Below, piece by piece: positions 62,991-64,000 of a stretch of DNA of 64,000 bases (position 1 is its first letter; each line of letters begins with the position of its first letter). The notes below the pieces were generated by a model. That model did no database searches. It was not told where the DNA came from and was given only the letters and a program-made list of their open reading frames with translations. The DNA is from Panulirus ornatus (lineage: Eukaryota > Arthropoda > Malacostraca > Decapoda > Palinuridae): positions 4,736,782 through 4,800,781 of the forward strand of contig NC_092276.1 in assembly GCF_036320965.1 (NCBI RefSeq). The letters run 5' to 3'. The translations under genes and the position numbers were made by a program.

Positions 62991-63330
62991 CACTGGCCGT
63001 CCGAGTCTACAACCCCACACCCACCTCTTCCCTCATTCAATCAATTGAAATCACATTGCCGCGCCGGTTCCCGCCGTTGCCGACACGTCTCCATGTTTGT
63101 CCTGGCAAAAGACAAATACGACGTCGATCTGGCCCAGAATTGGATGGGAAAAAGGAGTCTTTCTTGCGAGTAACAGGATATCTGCCCAAGTTAGATGTAA
63201 AGTCGGCAATCCCTCTCTCCTCAGCGCCCTACCTCCTTTCGCTCTATTTTGGCTTTTGTTCGCCTTTGTAAATAGTCTTCGTGTGTTTTCCGCGTATTTT
63301 TCTCTCCCCCAGTCCTTCAGTACTGCCTCT
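62991..63330. other. unannotated stretch
   Basis: 63055-63240 is GC-richer with balanced composition and open frames on both strands, without a recognisable domain. It could be an exon fragment, but no splice or homology support is visible. Confidence 0.35.

Positions 63331-63406
<76 letters not shown>
63331..63406 (+). repeat. (CT)n microsatellite
   Basis: About 38 units. Confidence 0.97.
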
Positions 63407-63408
<2 letters not shown>

Positions 63409-64000
63409 TCCTCTCTGATTTGTCTAGACGTATAACATTTTATGTAAGTTACAGTATAATTATTCTCGTATTTCATATTCTGTTCTTAGTCTCAAATTAT
63501 GGATCATGTTTCATTAAGCATTTCATCTGTGGCCCAATACCTTACCTACGCCTACTCCTGCTGTACCTATTTTCTTATGCTATTAACTGATATGAATATC
63601 TTGAGTTAATGTTTCATAAACACAAAGAAATCTCTCCTGAAGGCCTCTTACGCAATCCCTTATACGCCTGGGTTCTCCTCTGCTCTTCCTTCTGGCTTCC
63701 GTTGCTCGTATACAAGTTATGTTTATCTTGTGTGGATATTCCTGCCATGGTCCTGAACCTACTGGCTGACGTGCCTGTGGGGAACATGTACTGTCTAATG
63801 AAGACTTTCTTCCGTTTCTCATTATTTACTGATTCACAGTTTTTTGTCTTTATTTAACCTGGGTTTAAGGGTTAGTCATAGTATTATGACTGATGATTAT
63901 TTGCTGTGATGATATTGATGTTAGTCATGGGGTAAAGAGGAACAGTGAAGTTAGGTATATGCGGCGAGTTTTACGCTCTAACCCTGCCTACTGGCGAAGG
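63407..64000. other. unannotated right edge
   Basis: Nothing recognised. The window ends in single-copy-looking sequence. Confidence 0.45.

Overview
This window is non-coding, repeat-crowded nuclear DNA from a eukaryote, most likely an arthropod and probably a decapod crustacean. The evidence for that is extreme density of long dinucleotide microsatellites (TA, GA/CT and CA/GT arrays of 40-150 bp every 1-2 kb), many 20-45 bp minisatellites, 5'-truncated RTE-type non-LTR retrotransposons and tRNA-derived SINEs. The decapod assignment rests on my recollection of similar repeats and is inference. There are no operons or prokaryotic signals. I could not recognise any host protein-coding gene. Most open frames are microsatellite readings such as (YI)n, (SL)n, (RE)n and (HT)n, or random frames of a length expected by chance.

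Mobile elements. Four copies of one young RTE-like family are present: 15.3-16.9 kb (+), 22.3-23.6 kb (+), 28.2-26.8 kb (-) and a 3'-UTR-only stub at 32.2-32.0 kb (-). They are truncated at different 5' points but share one 3' end: an about 175-nt UTR, an A-run and a (TA)n array. Copies 2-4 also begin inside a (TA)n array. A second, non-coding family ('B') lies at 22.0, 36.65 and 36.86 kb, with decayed relatives at 58.1 and 59.5 kb. It ends in the same CG-rich motif plus (TA)n, so it looks like a SINE or a related element using the same 3'-end recognition. A tRNA-derived SINE (9.7 kb) also runs into (TA)n, and two tRNA-like relics lie at 21.0 and 34.1 kb. A decayed CR1/L2-type LINE fragment is at 44.3-44.5 kb (-). 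Two further probable element ends abut (TA)n at 7.4 and 26.5 kb.

Dispersed and tandem repeats. A palindromic dispersed repeat occurs at six loci (17.1, 24.9, 35.8, 38.1, 53.0 and 54.2 kb). It has a core inverted repeat built on TTTGACCT/AGGTCAAA, flanked by outward-facing degenerate arrays of a 21-bp unit. A second dispersed family, with TCTATGACGAGG and GGACAGATAATAG motifs, occurs at 12.1, 19.6, 40.4 and 58.6 kb. A third occurs at 44.6 and 52.4 kb. Clear minisatellites are at 1.1 (30 bp), 8.75 (44 bp), 10.1 (34 bp), 10.8 (30 bp), 12.7 (30 bp), 14.7 (29 bp), 29.05 (23 bp, G-quadruplex-like), 48.8 (24 bp) and 50.8 kb (26 bp). More decayed arrays are at 8.0, 30.8, 33.5, 41.8, 53.1, 55.8 and 56.05 kb.

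Possible gene signals are weak: a CpG-containing stretch at 51.4-51.75 kb ending in a consensus splice donor, a TATA-like element at 1.93 kb, and one acceptor/donor-bounded 117-nt open segment at 11.57 kb. Coordinates of repeat edges were read by eye and may be off by a few bases.
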